From positions 124,001 through 188,000 of the forward strand of contig JAMCAN010000003.1 of assembly GCA_023715185.1 (NCBI GenBank): a stretch of DNA of 64,000 bases, given 5' to 3'. Within the stretch, counting starts at the first letter, position 1; every line of letters begins with the position of its first letter. Below are positions 30,201-37,899 of the stretch, in pieces. The position numbers and the translations under genes were made by a program. This DNA comes from Planococcus sp. MER TA 32b. Its GTDB lineage: Bacteria > Bacillota > Bacilli > Bacillales_A > Planococcaceae. Under the pieces are notes generated by a model, which was not told the DNA's origin, searched no databases, and saw only the letters and a list, made by a program, of their open reading frames with translations.

Positions 30201-31010
30201 ATGGCAGGTAAATCATTCGATAATACAGATTTAGCTGATTATAAAGCAAGTGGCGCGCTGGAAGGGAAAGTGGCGATCATCACCGGTGCCAGCAGCGGCA
30301 TCGGGCAAGCCGTGGCCATAGCCTACGCGAAAGAAGGCGCGAAGGTTGTCATCGGCTACAAAGGCAATGAGGAAGGCGCCAATGCAACCCTGCAGGCAAT
30401 CGAGAAATACGGCGGCGACGCGAAATCGTTCCAAGGAGATTTGGGGAAATCGGCCGAATGCGAAAAAATCGTTCAATTTACGCTGGAAACATACGGCCAG
30501 ATTGATATTGTCGTCAATAATGCCGGCTACCAATATCCTCAAACTTCACCACTTGATATAACCAATGAACAGATGCTGAAGACTTTCGAAATCAAAGCTT
30601 TCGCGATGTTTTATTTGGTGAGGGCAGCATTGCCTCACTTGAAAAGAGGGGCGCGCATCATCAACACCGCCTCCATCAATGCGTATCGCGGCCATTCGGA
30701 CTTGATCGATTATTCAGGTGCGAATGGCGCAATGGTGGCGATGACCCGTTCGTTGGCAAGGCGTCTTGTACGGGAAGAAATTGCTGTAAACGGTATCGCC
30801 CCAGGGCCGATCTGGACGCCATTGATTACGAAGACATTCGGGGATCTGAACCCTGACGTAGCGGATGACTTTGGTGAAGATGTGCCGGCTGGACGGCCAG
30901 GTCAGCCTTTTGAACTGGTGAAAGCCTATGTATTTTTAGCGGACCCGCAAAATTCTTATATGACAGGGCAATTTCTCCATATGAACGGCGGAGATTATAT
31001 GTCGACCTGA
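30201..31010 (+). CDS. Short-chain dehydrogenase (Gsp39-like) with Lys-to-Asn active-site change
   Basis: A 269-residue SDR like Bacillus general-stress oxidoreductases. The cofactor motif TGASSGIG (29-36), NNAG (106-109) and catalytic Ser158 and Tyr171 are present, but the invariant Lys four residues after Tyr is replaced: the sequence is Y171-S-G-A-N175. The codon is AAT, two substitutions are not needed to reach it (AAA or AAG to AAT is one), so a simple point change is possible. Activity may be low or the protein may bind rather than reduce. RBS AAAGGTGATC. It follows glgA by 42 bases with no terminator between, so may be cotranscribed. Confidence 0.88.
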   Translation: MAGKSFDNTDLADYKASGALEGKVAIITGASSGIGQAVAIAYAKEGAKVVIGYKGNEEGANATLQAIEKYGGDAKSFQGDLGKSAECEKIVQFTLETYGQIDIVVNNAGYQYPQTSPLDITNEQMLKTFEIKAFAMFYLVRAALPHLKRGARIINTASINAYRGHSDLIDYSGANGAMVAMTRSLARRLVREEIAVNGIAPGPIWTPLITKTFGDLNPDVADDFGEDVPAGRPGQPFELVKAYVFLADPQNSYMTGQFLHMNGGDYMST

Positions 31011-31016
31011 TTGCTG

Positions 31017-31050
31017 ATCCGCCGGAAATTTTCTTTCTGGCGGATTTTTA
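31017..31050 (+). terminator. Intrinsic terminator after SDR gene
   Basis: ATCCGCCGGAAA (31017-31028) pairs with TTTCTGGCGGAT (31034-31045, one wobble), then TTTTT. Confidence 0.85.
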
Positions 31051-31118
31051 GCGTCTTCCAATTTCTCTGAGTCGAGGGCAGCTGTGATAAAATTCACTGT
31101 GAATAAGGGAGTGAGTTT

Positions 31119-32201
31119 TTGAAAAGGATATTATTATGTTTAATTGCGCTGCTGGGTCTGCTTGTGGGATGCCAGGAAACTGCGGCACCAAAACAGCCGG
31201 CTGAACCTGGAGATGCGGTTAAAGAACCGATGGAGCCGACATTAATTGTGCATTATATCGATGTGGGGCAGGGAGACGCGACTTTGCTTGAATTTGACGG
31301 ACATGCGATCCTGATTGACGCCGGCCACTGGAAATCCACTCAGGCCGTTGATTATCTGAAAACAGCCGGTATAAAAGCTATCGATATCGCCGTAGGGACG
31401 CATCCCGATGCGGATCACATCGGCCAGCTCGCCCAAATTATCGGAGAGTTCGATGTGGATGAAGTTTGGCTGCCCGGAAACCCAAGCACCTCCAATACCT
31501 ATCTGAATGTACTGCAGTCGATAGATGCAAGCGGAACCGACTATTATGAGCCGAGGGCTGGAGATGTTTTTGACGTTGGAAAAATGCGCATTGATATCCT
31601 CTACCCTGAACAGCTTACCGGCGCCGCCAATGAAGAATCGATTTCCATGAAATTGACGTATGGTGACATCCAATTTGTTTTTACAGGTGACGCCGGAGTC
31701 AAAGAAGAGCAGCGGATGATCGACAATGGAACCGATTTGCGCGCGGAAATTCTTCACCTTGGCCATCATGGTTCGAATACATCCACAAGCAGCGCTTTTC
31801 TGGAGGCCGTATCACCGGAAGTGGCGATCTACAGTGCTGGAGCGGATAATTCCTACGGCCATCCACACGCCGAAGTGCTGGCGGCTGTTGAAAATAATGG
31901 AGCTGAAGTATACGGCACGGACGTCAATGGAACAATTATTATCGAGACGGATGGCAGCTCATATAATGTGGTTGCCACCCGTACCGGGATCCCGGCTGAA
32001 GGCGGGAATCGATGCATCAATATCAATATCGCTTCCACCGCTGAACTCCAGCAGATTACGGGTATCGGTGAAACGTATGCGAAAGAGGTCATTCGCTTGC
32101 GTCCATTTGAAACGCTTGATGATTTAGCGGATATAAAAGGCATCGGCCAAGCGACAGTGGACGCTATTAAAGAGCAGAATCTGGCTTGTGTAGAGGAGTG
32201 A
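31119..32201 (+). CDS. Lipoprotein with ComEC-type metallo-beta-lactamase domain and ComEA-type HhH domain
   Basis: A 360-residue exported lipoprotein: lipobox LLGLLVGC (lipid Cys18), an MBL-fold domain (about 42-285) of the ComEC/Rec2 C-terminal type with THPDADH (94-100), TGDAG and LGHHGSNTSTSSAFLEAV, and a C-terminal tandem helix-hairpin-helix domain (about 295-358, NIASTAELQQITGIG and DDLADIKGIGQATVDAI) like ComEA. Metal ligands are intact, so a surface nuclease or phosphodiesterase is likely. TTG start 31119 behind AAGGGAGTGAG. A DUF3006 gene follows at 4 bases. Confidence 0.88.
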   Translation: MKRILLCLIALLGLLVGCQETAAPKQPAEPGDAVKEPMEPTLIVHYIDVGQGDATLLEFDGHAILIDAGHWKSTQAVDYLKTAGIKAIDIAVGTHPDADHIGQLAQIIGEFDVDEVWLPGNPSTSNTYLNVLQSIDASGTDYYEPRAGDVFDVGKMRIDILYPEQLTGAANEESISMKLTYGDIQFVFTGDAGVKEEQRMIDNGTDLRAEILHLGHHGSNTSTSSAFLEAVSPEVAIYSAGADNSYGHPHAEVLAAVENNGAEVYGTDVNGTIIIETDGSSYNVVATRTGIPAEGGNRCININIASTAELQQITGIGETYAKEVIRLRPFETLDDLADIKGIGQATVDAIKEQNLACVEE

Positions 32202-32205
32202 TTAC

Positions 32206-32466
32206 GTGAAAGGTTACCTGGACCGGATTGAAGACGGGGGCAGAGCAGTCATTCTGCTGGAAGAACTGGGTTTCGAAATTATTGTGCCGTTCAAGGAGCT
32301 GCCGGATGAAAGCCGCATCGGCTCATGGTTTCACATTTATGAGGAAGATGGCGATTTTTCCATCGTGCTGGATGAAGCTGAACGGCGATACAAAGAACAA
32401 CTGGCGGACAAAATGACCCGTAACTTAAGGATGAAAAGCCGTGGCAGTAAATACAAAAGAGACTAA
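32206..32466 (+). CDS. DUF3006 protein
   Basis: An 86-residue small protein with the DUF3006 pattern: YLDRIEDGGRAVILLEELGFEIIVPFKELP, a predicted small beta-barrel, then a Glu/Lys-rich helical tail. DUF3006 genes are typically found beside MBL-fold ComEC-like genes, as here (gap 4 bases, GTG start 32206 behind GGAGTGATT). This suggests they work together, but the mechanism is unknown. Confidence 0.85.
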   Translation: MKGYLDRIEDGGRAVILLEELGFEIIVPFKELPDESRIGSWFHIYEEDGDFSIVLDEAERRYKEQLADKMTRNLRMKSRGSKYKRD

Positions 32467-32472
32467 GTTAAC

Positions 32473-32504
32473 AATGCCCCGGACTGATTAAAGTCCGGGG
32501 CATT
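32473..32504 (+). terminator. Terminator after DUF3006 gene
   Basis: AATGCCCCGGACT (32473-32485) pairs perfectly with AGTCCGGGGCATT (32492-32504). Nearly identical to the hairpin at 32723. Confidence 0.8.
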
Positions 32505-32667
32505 TAGGCTGACGAGAAACATCAACTTTTCAATCATTTCGCTGTATATCTTTTAATGTCTCGAAGCTAGCGGAGTGATTCAGGAGCAGCCTAAAAAAAC
32601 GTGCTCCTGCAGTGCTGCGCACTTCGTCGCAAAGGCATTCTCCGTGCAAGACACGGCTAATGCCTTC

Positions 32668-32688
32668 GAAGCTGTTTTGCGCAATATC
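32668..32688 (+). repeat. Copy of the 45.2-kb element's right end
   Basis: GAAGCTGTTTTGCGCAATATC matches 45260-45280 with one mismatch in 21 bases. It lies in a 220-base ORF-free stretch (32505-32722) that also holds two hairpins (AGGAGCA with TGCTCCT; AAGGCATT-type with AATGCCTT). Probably a decayed copy of the same intergenic repeat. Confidence 0.6.
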
Positions 32689-32722
32689 GATTACTTACCT
32701 TTAGCTTTTTCTCAACAAGTTA

Positions 32723-32754
32723 AATGCCCCGGACTGATTACAGTCCAGGGCATT
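32723..32754 (-). terminator. Terminator of DUF3219 gene
   Basis: AATGCCCCGGACT / AGTCCAGGGCATT hairpin (32723-32735 with 32742-32754) directly after the minus-strand gene stop. Differs from the hairpin at 32473 at two bases, so the two are duplicated copies serving opposite strands. Confidence 0.7.
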
Positions 32755-32760
32755 GTTATT

Positions 32761-33063
32761 TTAATTTCTTTTTTCAATCAGTTCGAGATAATAATCCGCC
32801 ACTTGCCCTTCTTTGTACAGATCCGTCCGGTCAGTCGCGTAGTTACTGATAGTGGCAGGGAATTCAAGATCCAGATCCGGAACGCGTACCCGAAAATCAT
32901 TTTTATATAGAAGAACAGCCACATCATGATATTCTTCGCTGCTTACTTTAAATGAAAAAGAAATCTTCGTTGCGTCATGTTCGGCATCCGAATTTCGTAC
33001 ATGCTCGCTTTTAAAGTCAGTTGCCTTAATCTGTTTATCATCGATCCAAACGTTTGTCTCCAT
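32761..33063 (-). CDS. DUF3219 family protein (YkvR-like)
   Basis: A 100-residue soluble protein with the block SFKVSSEEYHDVAVLLYKNDFRVRVPDLDLEFPATISNYATDRTDLY, which I recognise as the YkvR/DUF3219 fold (beta-rich). Function is unknown. Start ATG 33063 behind AAAGGCGG. The next minus-strand gene upstream is a YkvI homologue; Bacillus ykvI and ykvR are also in one neighbourhood, so a partial synteny is retained. Confidence 0.75.
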   Translation of the reverse strand: METNVWIDDKQIKATDFKSEHVRNSDAEHDATKISFSFKVSSEEYHDVAVLLYKNDFRVRVPDLDLEFPATISNYATDRTDLYKEGQVADYYLELIEKRN

Positions 33064-33107
33064 GGAAAAACCGCCTTTCCAAAATTCTATGCTTCAACTT
33101 TAACATG

Positions 33108-33144
33108 AAAAAACCGTCAAACCCTTATACAAGGATTTGACGGT
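33108..33144 (-). terminator. Terminator of ykvI-like gene
   Basis: ACCGTCAAA (33113-33121) pairs with TTTGACGGT (33136-33144); A run to the left gives the U tract on the minus strand. Confidence 0.75.
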
Positions 33145-33149
33145 GAGAC

Positions 33150-34211
33150 TTATGCCATCGCTTTTTTATTGCGCGCGTAGCGGATATTTGCCACAACAAC
33201 TGTGACAACAAGGAATAGCCCCATGTATCCGATATACGGATAAAATTGGCTGACAAGTTCCGTGAATCCAATGAAACTCAATAGATAGGCGGCTGTCACT
33301 GCAATGACGACAGTAATTTTGAAGCGGGCCGTGTTCTGTTCCGCAAAGCGGGCGGTGAAGGAAAACAGCATACTGACTGCTGTATTGTAGATCATGGCAA
33401 ACAGGATCAGCGAAATGAAGAAGCCAAGGAATGGTGAAATATCATTGGCTATCTGAAGCATCGGCATATCCGAACTGCCGACTCTGTCGACGGCTGAGAA
33501 AATAGCCAAGTGGCTCAAGATGATTAATGCACCAAGGCCAAGGCCGCCGATCAATCCACCGCGGGCGGCGATTTTTTCGTCTTTTTCGATTCCGCCCATG
33601 ACGATGGCCATGGAAGCCCCGACGGCTATATTGAAGGAGACATAATTGACTGCTGAATAAAACCAATTGGATAAAGCGGAATCCTGTTCTTTTGCGATCG
33701 GATTCAATTCAGCGAACGAAGCATCCATTGTCAGAAGGCTGTAAATGGCAAGGCCGATGACCACTAATACCAAAAATGGTGTAATACTGCCGATTATGGC
33801 AATGATTTTTTGGATATTCAGCATGATCGTACCCATAACAATAAGAGCCATCACCGTATTTCCGAGAACAGCCGGCAGCCCGAATTGCTGGGAAAAGATT
33901 GAACCGGCTCCGGCGATCATAACAACCCCGACGCCGAACAATGTCAGAATGATGATGATATCCATGATGAAACCGCCGTATTTTCCACCGATACCATAAA
34001 GGGCGTCTTTATGGGACCTGGTTTGCATGCGGCTCCCGAGTCTCGTCAGACTCATTCCCATATAGGCGAAGAGAGCAGTGGCCAAAATAGCCGCCAAAAT
34101 ACCGAGATAACCAAAGCTTGTGAAATATTGCAGTATTTCCTGGCCTGATGCAAATCCTGCGCCGACGATAATACCGATAAACGCGCTGCCGATTTTTAGA
34201 CTCTTCTTCAT
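33150..34211 (-). CDS. YkvI family membrane protein
   Basis: A 353-residue protein with about ten membrane segments, resembling the LeuT-fold amino-acid/nucleobase permease superfamily: the N-terminal KIGSAFIGIIVGAGFASGQEILQYF has the unwound first-helix GAGFASGQE motif, and VNYVSFNIAVGASMAIVMGG is the sixth helix. Bacillus YkvI is uncharacterised. ATG 34211 is chosen because AAGGGGGAAAAC precedes it; the frame is open 84 codons further back with unrelated AT-rich sequence. Confidence 0.85.
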   Translation of the reverse strand: MKKSLKIGSAFIGIIVGAGFASGQEILQYFTSFGYLGILAAILATALFAYMGMSLTRLGSRMQTRSHKDALYGIGGKYGGFIMDIIIILTLFGVGVVMIAGAGSIFSQQFGLPAVLGNTVMALIVMGTIMLNIQKIIAIIGSITPFLVLVVIGLAIYSLLTMDASFAELNPIAKEQDSALSNWFYSAVNYVSFNIAVGASMAIVMGGIEKDEKIAARGGLIGGLGLGALIILSHLAIFSAVDRVGSSDMPMLQIANDISPFLGFFISLILFAMIYNTAVSMLFSFTARFAEQNTARFKITVVIAVTAAYLLSFIGFTELVSQFYPYIGYMGLFLVVTVVVANIRYARNKKAMA

Positions 34212-34364
34212 GTTTTCCCCCTTGATGTTTACGAACTTGATGTTAAAACTTATGTAAATATAGCAAAAAAATCGCATTTTGACAAAATATATTTGAAAAT
34301 TCAAGATTTTGAACGCAAGAAATATTATTGTGAGAACATTTAAATATTTAATTTCGGAAAGAAA

Positions 34365-34392
34365 AAAGGATGCCGGGCATCCGGCATCCTTT
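34365..34392 (-). terminator. Terminator of yflT-like gene
   Basis: Perfect 12-bp stem AAAGGATGCCGG / CCGGCATCCTTT with loop GCAT and A run on its left (minus-strand U tract). Confidence 0.88.
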
Positions 34393-34407
34393 AATGAATT
34401 ATAAGAT

Positions 34408-34734
34408 TTAATCGTTTTTATTGGCGATAATGACCAATTTGCCTTTATCGAGTTCTTCTTCATATTCTTCCGCTTCCTGTTTCGTCAGACCCGCGCCTTC
34501 CATCTTCGCTCGCAGTTCATCGCCGCGGGAGCTGGTCATATTTTTCATGCTGTCCAGGAAGCCTTGCTCTTTCATGCCGACGCTTTCTGTATCAAGTGCG
34601 TCAGTTACATCTTTTTGGCGCTTTTTATCATGCGCGAAAACGTAAATATCGTCATGGTCGTATCCTTGCGATGCTAATTTGTCGATTTCTGTTTTAGCCT
34701 GGAGTGCGTTCTCAACTGTCATTTTAATAGTCAA
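34408..34734 (-). CDS. General stress protein, YflT (Gsp17M) family
   Basis: A 108-residue cytoplasmic protein. The block AKTEIDKLASQGYDHDDIYVFAHDKKRQKDVTDAL is the YflT domain, and the C-terminal part ends in the acidic helix EAEEYEEELDKGKLVIIANKND. Family members are sigma-B-dependent stress proteins in Bacillus. TTG start 34732-34734 behind AGGAGGG, which overlaps an ATAGGAGGG codon run; the in-frame codons upstream are not used. Confidence 0.85.
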   Translation of the reverse strand: MTIKMTVENALQAKTEIDKLASQGYDHDDIYVFAHDKKRQKDVTDALDTESVGMKEQGFLDSMKNMTSSRGDELRAKMEGAGLTKQEAEEYEEELDKGKLVIIANKND

Positions 34735-34857
34735 AATAATCCCTCCTATATTTTTTCTATCCACTTGTTCTTTACCACACAGCAACATCGCTTAAACAAG
34801 TCTGTCTTTTCGTCTTGGGTTATACTGGAGAAAATCGCATTGTGAGGAGTGTTGACC

Positions 34858-35578
34858 ATGAACATTACGACGATTGGAATTTGGGGCGGCTACCCAAATA
34901 AAAACGAAGCGACTTCTTCATTCTTAATCGAACAGGATGGCTTTCGCTGTTTGATCGACTGTGGCAGCGGTCCAGAATTATACGGAATTGCGTGAACTGG
35001 ATGCGGTGATCATCACTCATTACCATCCGGACCATGTAGCGGATATCGGAGTTCTGCAGCATGCGGCGATGGTGGGGATGCAATTGAAGGAATGGAATAC
35101 CCCTTTGCCGATTTATGCGCATAATCGGGATGCCGCCGGTTTTGACAGCCTTTCCTATAAAGGGGTCACTGAGGGCAGAGAGATTCATGTAAACGAACCG
35201 GTTCAGATCGGACCATGGGAAGTATCTTTTTGTGAGACGATTCATCCCGTTTACTGCCTGGCGCTGAAATTCACCGCAAACGGCAAAACCGCAGTTTTCA
35301 CAGCCGATACGGCATGGAAAGAAGAACTTGTGGAATTTGCGGCAGGCGCGGACTTTATCGCTGCCGAATCAAATCTGTACGAAAAATACGTCGGTATCAT
35401 CCAAGGGCATATGAGCGGACGCCAGGCAGGGGAACTTGCAGCCAGAGCCGAAGTGAAACAAATGGTGTTGACCCATTTGCCACAATATGGCGAACTTGAG
35501 GAAATTTTGGAATCTGCCAAAGAAACATTTTCCGGTCCGGTGGAGTTTGCGGAAATCGGCAAAACTTACCGCCTTTGA
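34858..35578 (+). pseudogene. Frameshifted metallo-beta-lactamase-fold hydrolase (YhfI-like)
   Basis: ATG 34858 starts an N-terminus of the RNase-Z-like MBL family (NITTIGIWGGYPNKNEATS, then LIDCGSG) that runs into a stop at 35000. The rest (ELRELDAVIITHYHPDHVADIG, metal ligands HYHPDH, later TADTAW and LTHLPQYG) continues in another frame from about 34961 to 35578. Joining the frames at GGCAGCGGT near 34963 gives a complete protein of about 240 residues. Family members have two or three more residues here, so a short deletion is likely. It is either a real inactivating mutation or an assembly error; the 205-codon downstream frame alone would lack the first strands. Confidence 0.8.
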
Positions 35579-35706
35579 TGGCGTAAAAGAGCTGATGAAC
35601 GAAGAATCAGCCCCTTTCGAGAAAAATATGGATGAAAAGGTGTTTTAACGTTCATTAATGGGAAGTTAGTAATATAGAAGTTATTGAAAGGGGCTGGATT
35701 TATTTT

Positions 35707-36693
35707 ATGAGGGAATTATTCGGTTTGATGAAATTCGGGGCTAAATCAGCCTTATGGGCGGCAATTATAAATACGGTTCTTGGCATTATTAAAACAGCTG
35801 CCTACCTGATTACAGGAAATGTCGCCATGTTCGCTGAAATGATGCACAGTTTCGGTGACGCGGCAAACCAGTTTTTCGTATTCATCGGATCAGGACTCAG
35901 CAAAAAGAGTCCGACGGAACGATTTCCCGGAGGATTCGGGCGCCTGGTCAACCTTGTGCTGCTGGGCGCGGTGCTGATTGTCGGAGTCCTGGCTTACGAA
36001 ACGATTGTCGAAGGAATCCATCATATCCAATCTGCGGCGCATTCTGAAGATTGGTTCTGGCTGAATGTCGGTGTTTTGGGCATAGCGATTGTTCTTGAAT
36101 TATTCGTCCTGCACAAAGCGATGAAAGAAATTACACATAACTTGCCGAAAGAACAAACCAAAGGCCTGAAAATCGTTCCGGCCTCATTTAAGAATGTGAA
36201 AACTGCCAATCCGGCCACTAAACTTGTGTTTCTTGAGGACATGGTCGCAGTCAGTGGTGCGGTTCTTGCCCTGATCGCAATTGTCATTGCCACCTATACA
36301 CCGTTCCATAGCGCGACAGGATATGCGTCCGTCATTATCGGACTTATGCTGCTGGTTGTAGTGGGGCGTATTTTCCTCGATAACTCTGCTGGCGTTCTTG
36401 GAGTCGCGGATCTGGATATGCAGGATCGTATGGGCAATGAAATCATGAAGCATCCAAAAATCAATGATATCCAGGATATTGATGTTATCCGTGAAGGTGA
36501 CGATCTTCACGTGGAATTGAAAGTGGAAGTCGAGCCGAATATGACGATTCAGGAAGCGGATGAAATCCGTGAATATATTAGAGCGGAAATCAATAAGCGG
36601 GTTCCAAATGTAACTGACGTTATCATCGAATTTGACCAGGACGATGATATTGTCCATTGGAAAAAAGTGACGACACAAAAACCAGTCGAATAA
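35707..36693 (+). CDS. Cation diffusion facilitator (CDF) family transporter
   Basis: A 328-residue antiporter of divalent metals with six membrane helices and a C-terminal cytoplasmic ferredoxin-like domain (about 235-320). The helix-2 metal site is H47-x3-D51 (MMHSFGDAANQ); the helix-5 motif is F-LEDMVAVSG, with Glu-Asp where zinc exporters have His-x3-Asp. This pattern is like the SLC30A9 branch, so metal specificity should not be assumed to be zinc. Start ATG 35707; AAAGGGGCTGG lies upstream. Confidence 0.85.
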   Translation: MRELFGLMKFGAKSALWAAIINTVLGIIKTAAYLITGNVAMFAEMMHSFGDAANQFFVFIGSGLSKKSPTERFPGGFGRLVNLVLLGAVLIVGVLAYETIVEGIHHIQSAAHSEDWFWLNVGVLGIAIVLELFVLHKAMKEITHNLPKEQTKGLKIVPASFKNVKTANPATKLVFLEDMVAVSGAVLALIAIVIATYTPFHSATGYASVIIGLMLLVVVGRIFLDNSAGVLGVADLDMQDRMGNEIMKHPKINDIQDIDVIREGDDLHVELKVEVEPNMTIQEADEIREYIRAEINKRVPNVTDVIIEFDQDDDIVHWKKVTTQKPVE

Positions 36694-36740
36694 GCAATGG
36701 ATTTTCAGTAAGCCTTAGCGAATTAACTGGAGGGATTCTA

Positions 36741-37385
36741 ATGAAAATCGGAATCATCGGAGCAACAGGGAAAGCGGGCAGCCTCATCATGAAGGAAGCG
36801 AAATCCAGAGGCCATGAAGTGACAGCGATTGTGCGGAATTCACAGAAACTCCCTGAGGGAGAAGACGCGGCGGTATTGGAGAAGGACATTTTTGAGCTTG
36901 ACGCCAATGATCTGAAACAATTCGATGCGGTCGTCAACGCTTTCGGCGTGCCGCCTGAAAAAGCCGAGCAGCATGTGGAAGCGGGACGGTCATTGATCAA
37001 TGCGCTGAAAGATGCAAAAGAAACGCGGCTATTAGTGGTCGGCGGGGCAGGCAGCCTGTTCGTCGATGAGGCAAAAACGACTCGATTGAATGAAACCCCG
37101 GAATTTCCGGAAGCTTTTAAAGCGATCGCGCTGAATCAATCCCAAAATCTTGCGGATCTTGAGCAGGCGGAAGGGATTCAGTGGACATTTCTGAGTCCTG
37201 CAGCTTTTTTCGACCCTGATGGCAAGCGCACAGGCAAGTACCAAATCGGGGAAGATGCTTTTCTCGTCAACAGGAAAGGCAAAAGTTACATCAGTTATAA
37301 GGATTATGCCATTGCGCTGGTCGATGAAATTGAAAACGGCTGGCATATCAACAAGCGCTTTACTGTAGTTGCTGAAAGTGAATGA
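36741..37385 (+). CDS. NAD(P)H-binding oxidoreductase (YwnB-like)
   Basis: A 214-residue atypical SDR with one Rossmann fold: GIIGATGKAGSLIMKEA (residues 4-20) is the dinucleotide loop, VNAFGVPPEKAEQH follows, and the later FLSPAAFFDPDG segment is typical of the YwnB family. No catalytic Tyr-x3-Lys is evident, which is normal for this group. CTGGAGGG precedes ATG 36741, 48 bases after the CDF stop, so the two are likely cotranscribed. Confidence 0.85.
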   Translation: MKIGIIGATGKAGSLIMKEAKSRGHEVTAIVRNSQKLPEGEDAAVLEKDIFELDANDLKQFDAVVNAFGVPPEKAEQHVEAGRSLINALKDAKETRLLVVGGAGSLFVDEAKTTRLNETPEFPEAFKAIALNQSQNLADLEQAEGIQWTFLSPAAFFDPDGKRTGKYQIGEDAFLVNRKGKSYISYKDYAIALVDEIENGWHINKRFTVVAESE

Positions 37386-37393
37386 ACATCTGA

Positions 37394-37434
37394 AGCGGCC
37401 CCGGATTGGATATCCGGCGGCTGCTTTTCTTTTT
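37394..37434 (+). terminator. Probable terminator after YwnB-like gene
   Basis: Imperfect stem of GGCCCCGGAT type with ATCCGGCGGCT, followed by TTTTCTTTTTT. Confidence 0.55.
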
Positions 37435-37550
37435 TGGAGCTGAACGGATACTTGCGCTTTTCTTCACTAAACGTTCACCTTCATTTCCTCAGACCGCAAT
37501 TGAATCATGTATAATAAATTGAAACTTGAAGATAAAGGTGGGTAAGCACG

Positions 37551-37814
37551 ATGGATTTTCTATACTTTCCAGAAGATAAATCAGAGTACATCCCGGGCAT
37601 CATTTCCGTAATTGTTATCTTCATTCTCTCAATGCTGATTATCTGGCTGCTGATCAGAGCTTCGAAGAAACAAGTTCAGAATTTGGAAGAACAGGGGTAT
37701 TCCGTTAATTATGATATGAAAAACAGCGACGATCCGCTGTCTATAGATGATAAGCCGAAGCAGGATGAAGTGGAACGCACTTCTGAAAACGATAACGGCA
37801 AAAAGGGGTCCTGA
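37551..37814 (+). CDS. Small membrane protein with acidic tail
   Basis: An 87-residue protein with a single membrane helix (about 15-36, PGIISVIVIFILSMLIIWLL) and a hydrophilic cytoplasmic tail rich in Asp/Glu/Lys. RBS AAAGGTGGG precedes ATG 37551. No family recognised. Its stop lies inside the terminator hairpin that ends the transcript. Confidence 0.7.
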   Translation: MDFLYFPEDKSEYIPGIISVIVIFILSMLIIWLLIRASKKQVQNLEEQGYSVNYDMKNSDDPLSIDDKPKQDEVERTSENDNGKKGS

Positions 37815-37835
37815 CAAAAGTCAGGACCTCTTTTT
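37800..37835 (+). terminator. Terminator overlapping the stop of the small membrane protein
   Basis: GGTCCTGAC pairs with GTCAGGACC around loop AAAA (37806-37827), flanked by A and T runs. Confidence 0.85.
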
Positions 37836-37899
37836 GTTGGAGGGAAACAGGTGTATACTGATACCGCGTGATTATATTTAACGAATTGGAGATTTACTT

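Noticed and set aside
34961..35578. The downstream MBL frame as an intact gene from GTG 34961
   Set aside because: It lacks the first strand and CGSG loop of the fold, which are present just upstream in another frame, and it has no ribosome site.
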